Below are positions 16,863-24,054 of a DNA stretch of 50,600 nt, piece by piece. The position numbers and the translations under genes were made by a program. The stretch is from Bacteroidia bacterium. GTDB taxonomy: Bacteria; Bacteroidota; Bacteroidia; Bacteroidales; CAJPTX01. The stretch lies in assembly GCA_905373475.1 (NCBI GenBank), contig CAJPTC010000019.1, positions 1-50,600 of the forward strand. Direction: 5' to 3'. The notes beneath the pieces are model-generated. The model was not told the origin of the DNA, ran no database searches, and worked only from the letters and a program-made list of their open reading frames with translations. The stretch's first letter is position 1, and every line of letters starts with the position of its first letter.

Positions 16863-18191
16863 ATGTTTGAGAATCTATCAGAACGCCTTGAGCGGTCATT
16901 TAAGCTATTAAAAGGTCAGGGTCGTATTACGGAGCTAAACGTAGCCGAAACGGTGCGTGACATACGTCGTGCCCTGATTGATGCCGACGTTAGTTATAAG
17001 GTTGCAAAGGAATTTACGGATCGGGTGCGCGAAAAAGCCCTCGGCGAACAAGTACTAACAGCAGTGCAACCTGGTCAATTGCTCATCAAGATTATGCACG
17101 ATGAGCTTGCTGCCCTTATGGGAAGTACGGCACAGGATCTGAAATTAACGGGTAGCCCTGCTGTAATTCTGGTGGCAGGCTTGCAAGGTTCTGGTAAGAC
17201 GACCTTCTGCGGTAAACTGGCAAATCGTCTTAAAGGTTCAGGACGGTGGATGCCGCTTCTCGTTGCTTGCGACGTTTATCGTCCTGCTGCTATTGACCAG
17301 TTGGGGGTTGTAGCCGATTCGGTGCAAGTGCCTTTTTACTCCGAAGTGGGCAATAAAGATGTGGTAGCTGTAGCACGTCAAGGCGTACAAGCTGCGAAGC
17401 AGAGAGGTTGCAACGTTGTAATAGTCGACACGGCAGGTCGTTTGGCGGTAGATGAAGAGATGATGGTTGAGGTGGCAAACCTCAAGAAGGCTCTTACGCC
17501 GTGCGAAACCCTCTTTGTGGTAGATGCGATGACGGGGCAAGATGCTGTAAACACGGCAGTTGCCTTCAATGATCGTTTGGACTTTACGGGGGTAGTACTA
17601 ACCAAATTGGATGGTGATACGCGTGGTGGAGCGGCGCTTACGATTCGCGAACTGGTTAAGAAGCCCATAAAGTTTGTGGGGACAGGCGAAAAGATGGATG
17701 CGCTTGATGTGTTCCACCCAGAGCGTATGGCTGACCGTATTTTGGGGCAGGGCGATATTGTTACGTTGGTTGAAAGAGCACAAGCGCAATACGACGAAGA
17801 GCAAGCCGCAAAGCTTCAAAAGAAGATAGATAAGAATCAGTTCGATTTTAACGACTTTCTCGCCCAGATCCATCAGTTGAAGAAGATGGGGAACATTAAA
17901 GATTTGATTGGGATGTTGCCTGGGGCTGGAAAGGCGTTGAAAGATGTAGATATAGACAATGATGCCTTTAAGGGCGTAGAGGCAATGATCTATTCGATGA
18001 CTCCACAAGAGCGTCAGCGCCCTGAGCTTCTAAACACGTCGCGCAAGCAGCGAATTGCCAAAGGAAGTGGGCGCGACATTGCGGAAATAAATCGCATGCT
18101 CAAACAATTTGATCAGATGCGTAAGATGCTTCACTCCGTAAGCAAACTACAGGGCGGCGGTGCGATGCATGCAAAGAAAAAGAGGCGTTAG
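16863..18191 (+). CDS. ffh: Signal recognition particle protein Ffh
   Basis: The SRP GTPase, which binds signal sequences of nascent membrane proteins with 4.5S RNA and delivers them to FtsY. From 16863 it is 442 residues, the usual length. The N domain starts MFENLSERLERSFKLLKGQGRI. The G domain has P-loop GLQGSGKTT (residues 106-114), VDTAGR and TKLDGDTRGGAAL. The M domain carries MGNIKDLIGMLPG, the RNA-binding-like SGRDIAEINRMLKQF and the helix QMRKML. The upstream frame to 16800 is rejected as it would precede the promoter. It is transcribed alone and ends at a strong terminator. Confidence 0.97.
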   Translation: MFENLSERLERSFKLLKGQGRITELNVAETVRDIRRALIDADVSYKVAKEFTDRVREKALGEQVLTAVQPGQLLIKIMHDELAALMGSTAQDLKLTGSPAVILVAGLQGSGKTTFCGKLANRLKGSGRWMPLLVACDVYRPAAIDQLGVVADSVQVPFYSEVGNKDVVAVARQGVQAAKQRGCNVVIVDTAGRLAVDEEMMVEVANLKKALTPCETLFVVDAMTGQDAVNTAVAFNDRLDFTGVVLTKLDGDTRGGAALTIRELVKKPIKFVGTGEKMDALDVFHPERMADRILGQGDIVTLVERAQAQYDEEQAAKLQKKIDKNQFDFNDFLAQIHQLKKMGNIKDLIGMLPGAGKALKDVDIDNDAFKGVEAMIYSMTPQERQRPELLNTSRKQRIAKGSGRDIAEINRMLKQFDQMRKMLHSVSKLQGGGAMHAKKKRR

Positions 18192-18214
18192 TCTTAGTAA
18201 GACGAGGAATAATG

Positions 18215-18247
18215 AGGCGTAGTACTTTTATGTGCTACGCCTTTTTT
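18215..18247 (+). terminator. Terminator after ffh
   Basis: AGGCGTAGTAC (18215-18225) pairs with GTGCTACGCCT over 11 bp with one wobble pair, followed by six T residues. Confidence 0.92.
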
Positions 18248-18326
18248 CATGGGATTAGGGAAATTTTACGTTGTGTCTAATTCGCCGTGTCATCTTCGTA
18301 TCATTGTTCAACGGAACCATTTGTAA

Positions 18327-18357
18327 AGAAAAAGGACACCCCTCGCGGAGTGCCCTT
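18327..18357 (-). terminator. Terminator of the PspC-PadR-PspC operon
   Basis: Read on the minus strand, AAGGGCACTCC pairs with GGGGTGTCCTT around the loop GCGA, with two G-T pairs, followed by a run of T. It lies 45 bases past the last stop of the minus-strand operon. Confidence 0.85.
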
Positions 18358-18401
18358 AACGAATAGTTGAGTAGAAGGTAGCTAAAAGTGCTACGCGCGT
18401 C

Positions 18402-20000
18402 CTACTCGATTCTGGTATCAATATCTTCAATAAGAGAATCAAACGGTTCACTAGTACTAACTACAAAATACGTGCCAGAGTTATACCAAATCTTTTTCGC
18501 GAGTTGCGAACTACGTCGTAGTCTCATATCCCATCCAACGTATGACCAAGGAAGTTGCCCATCAAAACGAATGTAAGTATTGCTCGGTACATAGATGGTT
18601 ACTTTCGTACAAATTGCGTGTGAGAGGTCTGTATCCGTAAGTTGGTAGCAGGCAGGCAACTCTACACGTGTTCCTCGAATTATGGGTTCGTAGTGTATTG
18701 CATCTATCAGCATTTCGCATTCGTCTATCGTAGCACCGCGTGCTTCCTTTTCCACTTCTATGTAACCATACGGTTCTGAGGTAGGCTCAATTCTTACCTG
18801 CATGCTCATCTCTTCGCGCAATGCTTTTCGGCGTTTCCATAGATCGAGGAAAGACGTATTACTTAGAGGCTTTTGTAGCTCTCTCTTTTCGTTTGTATAC
18901 GGAGCAAGTACGAGCGTATCGGCGGGTTTCAGCTCCAATCTATACTGTGTCTCGGTCTCTGAGTGCGAGCGATACCGCATAGCAGTCCCTGCAATATTCA
19001 GTATTAACCCGACGGTAGATAACAGCCATAGTACGAAGGTTATAGCGCTTATTTTGAGAAATATTTTGCGTTTGATAAGGCAGTAGATCCCTAGAAAGAA
19101 AGCGAGTAAGAGGAGAAATAAGAGAGCCGAGAAAAAGAGAATGGGCGATAACGAACCATTTTGTGTAATAAGAGCACTGAAAATGATATCGCGATGCAAG
19201 AAGTGCCCCCAAGCACACTCAGATCCAATGAATGCCCAGCCTGTGATCAGACCGATTGCGAGCGCTAAGACGCTAACAATACTCCCCACAATGAGTAAAC
19301 CGCCAACCACATAGATGCTATATTTTAGAATTGCCAATGCTATAGAACCGAGTAGTACCGCGAGACTTGAGAAGAAGTTGCCAATACCATTCCCTTCTTT
19401 TGTGTTGCGGTTCTCTCGCATTGCTTGGTATTCTTTGCGTACAGAGCCTTCAATAGTAGAAAAGGTAATGGGCTCCTGGTGCAATTCCATCTTTTGTAAA
19501 GGCGTGCGCGCTTTGGGTATCGCTATCCACAACACTATATAGATGAGGATGGTGATGCCGTAGAAAAAGGCGAATACAAGAAAAAGAATACGTACTAACC
19601 ATGGAGGCAGGTTTAGGCGTGCTGCTAGTCCCGCACAAACACCTCCAAGCACTCGCTTGTCGGGATCGCGATACAGACGTGCCCGATACATGGATTCGGT
19701 ACGTGCAGTTCGGTTATTAGCGCCTGTACCTTTTTCATCTTGGAAGATGTCGTCGGGAGAGCCGATGGTCTGAATTACCTTTTGTACAGTAGCGAGTGTT
19801 ACAGGCGTTTTCTCTTGTGTATATTCCGAGAAAAGCTCTACGATACGCTCTTCTATGCTTTGCAGGATTTCCTTGCCCTCCTCGTCCTCTTTGACGCGAT
19901 CCTGTAAGGTCTCTAGGTACTCTTGGAGTACTCGGCAAGCATTACTTTCTATTGGGAAGGTGTAGCTCCCCGCTAAGCTGATATTGACAATGGATTCCAT
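18402..20000 (-). CDS. PspC-domain membrane protein, long form
   Basis: A 532-residue inner-membrane protein. The N-terminal cytoplasmic domain (NISLAGSYTFPIESNACRVL...) resembles that of the 160-residue PspC protein at the start of the operon. A PspC domain follows (about residues 105-170) with RVLGGVCAGLAARLNLPPWLVR and one hydrophobic helix pair. Four to five more membrane helices and a C-terminal region of about 180 residues without recognisable motif complete it. PspC proteins sense or respond to envelope stress in enterobacteria; here the role is inferred. The start at 20000 is chosen because the PadR stop and this ATG are joined as TAAGATG, typical of translational coupling; the frame extends 24 bases into padR. 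Confidence 0.88.
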   Translation of the reverse strand: MESIVNISLAGSYTFPIESNACRVLQEYLETLQDRVKEDEEGKEILQSIEERIVELFSEYTQEKTPVTLATVQKVIQTIGSPDDIFQDEKGTGANNRTARTESMYRARLYRDPDKRVLGGVCAGLAARLNLPPWLVRILFLVFAFFYGITILIYIVLWIAIPKARTPLQKMELHQEPITFSTIEGSVRKEYQAMRENRNTKEGNGIGNFFSSLAVLLGSIALAILKYSIYVVGGLLIVGSIVSVLALAIGLITGWAFIGSECAWGHFLHRDIIFSALITQNGSLSPILFFSALLFLLLLAFFLGIYCLIKRKIFLKISAITFVLWLLSTVGLILNIAGTAMRYRSHSETETQYRLELKPADTLVLAPYTNEKRELQKPLSNTSFLDLWKRRKALREEMSMQVRIEPTSEPYGYIEVEKEARGATIDECEMLIDAIHYEPIIRGTRVELPACYQLTDTDLSHAICTKVTIYVPSNTYIRFDGQLPWSYVGWDMRLRRSSQLAKKIWYNSGTYFVVSTSEPFDSLIEDIDTRIE

Positions 20001-20001
20001 C

Positions 20002-20379
20002 TTATTTCTTTTCTTCGTTTTCAACCTTCTCTTGGCTCGTCTTTGTTGTCGTACGCCCGAGTAGAAAATCTACCGAGGCAACCAACTTGTCCCAGTCAGC
20101 GCACAAATGTGCGAAATAGCTTTTCCCCTCTTCGGTGAGGTTGTAATACTTGCGCGGTGGTCCTTGTGCCGACTCTTCCCAACGGTAAGAAAGTAGCCCC
20201 AATTTCTTGAGATTGGAAAGTAGTGGGTATATAGACCCCTCAACAACGATGATGTCGTTGTCGCGTAGCAGCTGTACAATGTCGTTGGTATAGGCATCGT
20301 GCTTGGCGAGTATGGCGAGTGTACATAGCTCAATGAGGCTACGCTGCATGGCAGATTTAGCATTTGTTTCTTCTTTCAT
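20002..20379 (-). CDS. PadR family transcriptional regulator
   Basis: A 125-residue winged-helix repressor. Recognisable parts are LIELCTLAILAKHDAYTNDIVQLL, the wing segment VVEGSIYPLLSNLKKLGLLSYRW and PPRKYYNLTEEGKSYF, all typical of PadR. It lies between two PspC genes on the same strand, 13 bases after the first and directly joined to the second. It probably regulates its own operon, as PadR proteins often do. The inducer is unknown. Confidence 0.93.
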   Translation of the reverse strand: MKEETNAKSAMQRSLIELCTLAILAKHDAYTNDIVQLLRDNDIIVVEGSIYPLLSNLKKLGLLSYRWEESAQGPPRKYYNLTEEGKSYFAHLCADWDKLVASVDFLLGRTTTKTSQEKVENEEKK

Positions 20380-20392
20380 CTCAGTAGTGCAT

Positions 20393-20875
20393 CTAATTTT
20401 CGTAGGGGAATTGTTTAGCAGGGGTTACTACCCATATAATGAGGTACACCCAAAAACTTGTAAAGGCGAATAGCAGCCCAATACCGAAGATTAGGCGGAA
20501 TATGAGCGGATCTACGTTGAGGTAATGCCCAAGTCCACCACATACGCCCCCAATCTTCCGATTAGTGAGATCGCGGTAGAAATGTTTCGGTGTGTCAGAG
20601 GTTGTAAAAGAGCGTTGCTCAGAAGTATCAAACTCGTTCGCATTGCCGAGTATTGCTATTACACGTTGCACGTCTTCTGCGCGTACCACCCAATTGTGCG
20701 AGGCACGCCATTCCCAGAGGTAGTCAGATATGCGACTCTCAAAATCTTCTGCCACGTCTGGTGCGTTGGCGTATTTACGCCGAATCATTTGCAGGTAGTT
20801 CTCCAGTAGTAGCAGCGCGTCTTCTTCCACCGCAAATATGCGGTCGCCTAGGCTAATTTGTTTCACGAATTTCAT
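20393..20875 (-). CDS. PspC-domain membrane protein, short form
   Basis: A 160-residue protein, first in a three-gene minus-strand operon. The N-terminal domain (MKFVKQISLGDRIFAVEEDALLLLENYL) is shared with the long PspC protein. The PspC domain has RKIGGVCGGLGHYLNVDPLIFRLIFG followed by a hydrophobic segment ending VYLIIWVVTPAKQ. The inner membrane is the expected location. Together with the other two genes it suggests an envelope-stress response module. Confidence 0.9.
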   Translation of the reverse strand: MKFVKQISLGDRIFAVEEDALLLLENYLQMIRRKYANAPDVAEDFESRISDYLWEWRASHNWVVRAEDVQRVIAILGNANEFDTSEQRSFTTSDTPKHFYRDLTNRKIGGVCGGLGHYLNVDPLIFRLIFGIGLLFAFTSFWVYLIIWVVTPAKQFPYEN

Positions 20876-20918
20876 TGTCGTACGGAGTTCTATTGTTTTC
20901 AGTGTATTCTAAACACTA

Positions 20919-20926
20919 CAAATATA
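20919..20926 (-). promoter_or_regulatory. -7 element TATATTTG of the PspC operon
   Basis: On the minus strand this is a perfect TAnnTTTG match, 43 bases before the start codon at 20875. Confidence 0.65.
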
Positions 20927-21008
20927 TAACATATTTCGGTACTAGAAAAATTATAGTAGTTAATTCTAATAGAATATTTGAGAAAAGAAAGATAGGAAAC
21001 TCAAGGAG

Positions 21009-21038
21009 AACGGGCACTGCCCAAAGGCAATACCCGTT
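21009..21038. other. Stem-loop upstream of clpB
   Basis: AACGGG (21009-21014) pairs with CCCGTT (21033-21038). After a 3-by-3 internal loop, TGCC (21018-21021) pairs with GGCA (21026-21029) around a CAAA loop. It resembles a terminator arm but has no real T-run. Possible roles are the end of a small transcript or an mRNA leader structure. Confidence 0.4.
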
Positions 21039-21048
21039 GTATTTATTG

Positions 21049-21070
21049 GCGTCGTGCCATGGCGCGACGC
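21049..21070. promoter_or_regulatory. 22-bp palindrome, possible operator
   Basis: The left half GCGTCGTGCCA and right half TGGCGCGACGC form a near-perfect inverted repeat centred on CCATGG, with only one symmetric mismatch pair per half. Its compact form suggests a protein-binding site. It lies about 150 bases before clpB and 175 bases before the PspC operon, so it could serve either. Confidence 0.4.
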
Positions 21071-21129
21071 TACAATCGCGATGCTATCTGAAAATGTGAT
21101 TACCACAGAAATAGTTGGTCTTTTTGTCA

Positions 21130-21156
21130 TTATTTGTGTCGCTTTGGCACAAATAA
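21130..21156 (+). promoter_or_regulatory. CIRCE-shaped inverted repeat in the clpB leader
   Basis: TTATTTGTG (21130-21138), a 9-base spacer, then CACAAATAA (21148-21156) form a perfect 9-9-9 inverted repeat, 66 bases before the clpB start. The classical CIRCE operator of HrcA (TTAGCACTC-N9-GAGTGCTAA) has the same geometry and the same TTA/TAA ends, but its core bases differ. It may be the operator of a heat-shock regulator; the regulator is inferred. Confidence 0.55.
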
Positions 21157-21222
21157 CGGGAGTGGTGTGCCGATTGCCTAATAGAGAGGTGTACACAAAG
21201 CTGTACGGAAAGGAGAAACAGA

Positions 21223-23820
21223 ATGAACGATGTATTTGAAAGAATGACTGAGCGTGCACAAGATTCGGTGAATCGAGGAGGCATGTATGCTAAGGAATTC
21301 GGACAGCAAGCCGTTACTCCTGCACACATTCTTCTGGGTATCATAGAACAAAATGAGCAGCTTGTAGGCTTTATTTTCAATAAGATAGGGGCACAGACGG
21401 CTAATATCCGCGAGGCGGCGCTCTCTATTGCAAAAAGCCAACCGAAGGTGTCGGGAGGTGAGTTGTTTATGAGTCGTGAGGCACAGGAAACAATAGAACG
21501 TGCGGACAGCGAAGCCAAAAAGATGGGCGATAGTTACATCACCATCGAACATTTACTATTAGCGCTTTGTAACGCAAAGGGCGAAGTAGGCGACATTTTC
21601 AAACATGCAGGCATTAGTGAAACGAAGTTGCGCGAAGCTATTGCGGCGATACGTAAAGGAAAGAAGGTAGATAACAAACGTGCAGAGAACAGCTATGAAG
21701 CTCTTTCGCGTTATGCCATTGACCTGAACGCACAGGCAGAATCGGGGAAATTAGACCCAGTCATTGGGCGTGATGAGGAGATCCGTCGAGTATTACAAAT
21801 CCTCTCGCGCCGTACGAAAAACAACCCGATATTGATTGGTGAGCCTGGTGTAGGTAAAACCGCCATTGCGGAGGGAATAGCGCATCGTATCGTACGAGGC
21901 GATGTGCCCGATAATCTGCTCGATAAACGTATCTATTCTCTCGATATGGGTGCACTTATTGCAGGGGCTAAATACCAAGGGGAGTTTGAAGAGCGATTGA
22001 AAAGTGTGGTGAATGAGGTGGTGAACTCCGAGGGAAATATTGTCCTCTTCATCGATGAAATTCATACACTTGTAGGTGCAGGGAAGGGTGAGGGAGCGAT
22101 GGATGCTGCCAACATCTTAAAACCTGCGCTGGCGCGTGGTGAATTGCGTGCCATTGGTGCGACAACTCTACAGGAGTATCAGAAGTACTTTGAGCAAGAT
22201 AAGGCACTCGAACGTCGTTTTCAGCGTGTGCTCATTGAAGAGCCTACTGCTGAGGATGCGGTATCGATCCTCCGTGGCTTGCGCGAACGCTTTGAAGCTT
22301 ATCACAACCTGCGTATTAAGGACGAGGCGATAGTAGCCTCTGTTGAGCTCTCGCAACGCTACATTGGTGATCGTTTTTTGCCCGATAAGGCTATCGACCT
22401 TGTAGACGAAGCTGCGGCTCGTATTCGTTTGCAAGCCAATTCGGTACCCGAAGCGCTAGATGAGGTAGAACGCAAGATCGTGCAGCTTGAAATAGAGCGC
22501 GAGGCTTTCAAGCGTGAACAAGATAAGTTGCAACTCGAAAAGGTGACGCAAGAGTTAGCGAATCTCAATGAGAAACGTACGCAAATGCGTAGCCAATGGG
22601 AGGAAGAGAAGGGGATGGTGGACGAAATACACCGCCTCAAGAAGGAAAACGAGAAGTTGGTAAATGAGGCGAACGAAGCTGAACGCAATGCGGATTACTC
22701 CAAGGTGGCAGAGTTGCGTTTTGGAACGATTCCCTCTATACAAGAAAAGCTGAAAGAGGAACAAGAAAAGTTACAGAAGTTGCAGGGCGATTCGCCGATG
22801 CTTAAGGAGGAGGTCACCGCAGAGGACATTGCCGAGGTGGTGGCTCGTTGGACAGGTATCCCCATACAGCGTATGCTGCAAAGTGAGCGTGAAAAATTGC
22901 TAAGTCTAGAGGATGAACTTCGCAAACGAGTTGTAGGGCAAGAGGAAGCCATTGAAGCAGTTGCTAATGCCGTGCGACGTAGTAGAGCGGGCTTACAAGA
23001 CCCGAAGCGTCCCATCGGTTCGTTTATCTTTTTGGGTACTACTGGGGTCGGTAAAACCGAGCTAGCAAAGGCATTAAGTGCGGCGCTGTTTGACAATGAG
23101 AACCAGATGGTACGTATTGATATGAGTGAATATCAGGAGCGGCACTCGGTATCGCGACTTATCGGAGCGCCTCCAGGCTATGTGGGCTATGATGAAGGTG
23201 GGCAGCTTACGGAAGCAATACGTCGTCATCCCTATTCGGTAGTGCTATTAGATGAAATTGAAAAGGCGCATCCAGATGTGTTTAATGTACTCTTGCAAGT
23301 ACTAGACGACGGACATCTTACGGACAACAAGGGGCGTACGGTAGATTTCAAGAATACTATTATCATCATGACCTCCAACCTAGGGGCATCGCAAGTCTCC
23401 GAGGCGCTACTAGAGAAACATGAGGATGTGGAACAGGTACGCAACGAGGTGATGCAGCTGCTGCGGAAGACGATACGTCCTGAGTTTCTAAACCGAATAG
23501 ATGACATTATCTTGTTTGGAATGCTCTCACAAGACGATATTCTGCGCATAGTACAGTTACAATTTGAACGTATTGCCGACATGGCAAAGGAACAGGGGAT
23601 AGTGCTCTCTATTACCGTTGATGCGTCGAAATGGTTAGCCGAACGCGGATTTGATGCAGCTTTCGGCGCGCGTCCTCTTAAGCGTCTGTTACAACGCGAG
23701 GTAGTAAATGAGCTCTCTAAAGCTATCTTGGCAGGTAGTGTACGGCAAGACTCCAAGATTGAAGTGGAGGTTGCACCGCTTGGTTCAGGACTTACTTTCA
23801 AGAATATTGCAGAGCAGTAG
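21223..23820 (+). CDS. clpB: ATP-dependent disaggregase ClpB
   Basis: A Hsp100 chaperone of 865 residues that, with DnaK, rescues aggregated proteins. The N-terminal Clp repeat domain spans about residues 1-150. The first AAA domain has P-loop GEPGVGKT (206-213) and Walker B VLFIDEIHTL. The long coiled-coil middle domain (about 410-530, with LNEKRTQMRSQWEEE and EAERNADYSKVAELRFG) marks ClpB rather than ClpA or ClpC. The second AAA domain has GTTGVGKT (605-612), where Pro is usual at the third position, and VVLLDEIEKAHPD. The pore loop GAKYQGEFEER is present. The ribosome-binding site is AAGGAG. It is a single gene with a strong terminator after it. Confidence 0.96.
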   Translation: MNDVFERMTERAQDSVNRGGMYAKEFGQQAVTPAHILLGIIEQNEQLVGFIFNKIGAQTANIREAALSIAKSQPKVSGGELFMSREAQETIERADSEAKKMGDSYITIEHLLLALCNAKGEVGDIFKHAGISETKLREAIAAIRKGKKVDNKRAENSYEALSRYAIDLNAQAESGKLDPVIGRDEEIRRVLQILSRRTKNNPILIGEPGVGKTAIAEGIAHRIVRGDVPDNLLDKRIYSLDMGALIAGAKYQGEFEERLKSVVNEVVNSEGNIVLFIDEIHTLVGAGKGEGAMDAANILKPALARGELRAIGATTLQEYQKYFEQDKALERRFQRVLIEEPTAEDAVSILRGLRERFEAYHNLRIKDEAIVASVELSQRYIGDRFLPDKAIDLVDEAAARIRLQANSVPEALDEVERKIVQLEIEREAFKREQDKLQLEKVTQELANLNEKRTQMRSQWEEEKGMVDEIHRLKKENEKLVNEANEAERNADYSKVAELRFGTIPSIQEKLKEEQEKLQKLQGDSPMLKEEVTAEDIAEVVARWTGIPIQRMLQSEREKLLSLEDELRKRVVGQEEAIEAVANAVRRSRAGLQDPKRPIGSFIFLGTTGVGKTELAKALSAALFDNENQMVRIDMSEYQERHSVSRLIGAPPGYVGYDEGGQLTEAIRRHPYSVVLLDEIEKAHPDVFNVLLQVLDDGHLTDNKGRTVDFKNTIIIMTSNLGASQVSEALLEKHEDVEQVRNEVMQLLRKTIRPEFLNRIDDIILFGMLSQDDILRIVQLQFERIADMAKEQGIVLSITVDASKWLAERGFDAAFGARPLKRLLQREVVNELSKAILAGSVRQDSKIEVEVAPLGSGLTFKNIAEQ

Positions 23821-23883
23821 AGAACGCAGGTATTTTGCCGTGTGAACGCGGCTTATAATAACAACGAATATTGCTTTGGTTTG

Positions 23884-23922
23884 CACCCCAAAAGTTGGAC
23901 AAAAAACTTTTGGGGTGTTTTT
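23884..23922 (+). terminator. Terminator after clpB
   Basis: CACCCCAAAAGTT (23884-23896) pairs perfectly with AACTTTTGGGGTG (23905-23917) over 13 bp, followed by five T residues. Confidence 0.95.
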
Positions 23923-24025
23923 ATAAGGTATAGTTATAAAGTTCGCCTTGCTATCGTAAGTGGTGTAATGCACAGAGTTTTGAAGCGCCTCTTTCTTAGA
24001 ATGTAAAGAGCTGCGTAGATTTCCG

Positions 24026-24033
24026 TATCTTTG
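24026..24033 (+). promoter_or_regulatory. -7 element TATCTTTG of the second AAA-ATPase gene
   Basis: A perfect TAnnTTTG match 21 bases before ATG 24055. It overlaps an in-frame TTG at 24031, ruling that out as the start. The spacing to the start equals that of the weaker element before the paralogue at 12707. Confidence 0.7.
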
Positions 24034-24054
24034 GATAAACAAGAAAATGAAACG

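Larger units (their letters stand above)
20876..21222. other. Divergent intergenic region between the PspC operon and clpB
   Basis: No gene is supported here. The region holds a minus-strand promoter (20919-20926), a stem-loop (21009-21038), a 22-bp palindrome (21049-21070) and a CIRCE-shaped inverted repeat (21130-21156), each listed separately. AAGGAG at 21211-21216 is the likely ribosome-binding site of clpB. A 61-codon open frame crossing these elements (21054-21239) lacks any protein feature. Confidence 0.7.

Noticed and set aside
21054..21239. A 61-codon open frame before clpB
   Set aside because: It spans the palindrome and the inverted repeat, overlaps the clpB start in another frame and has no ribosome-binding site or homology.
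24031..24054. TTG start for the second AAA-ATPase gene
   Set aside because: The TTG overlaps the -7 element TATCTTTG, and the ATG at 24055 aligns residue by residue with the paralogue.
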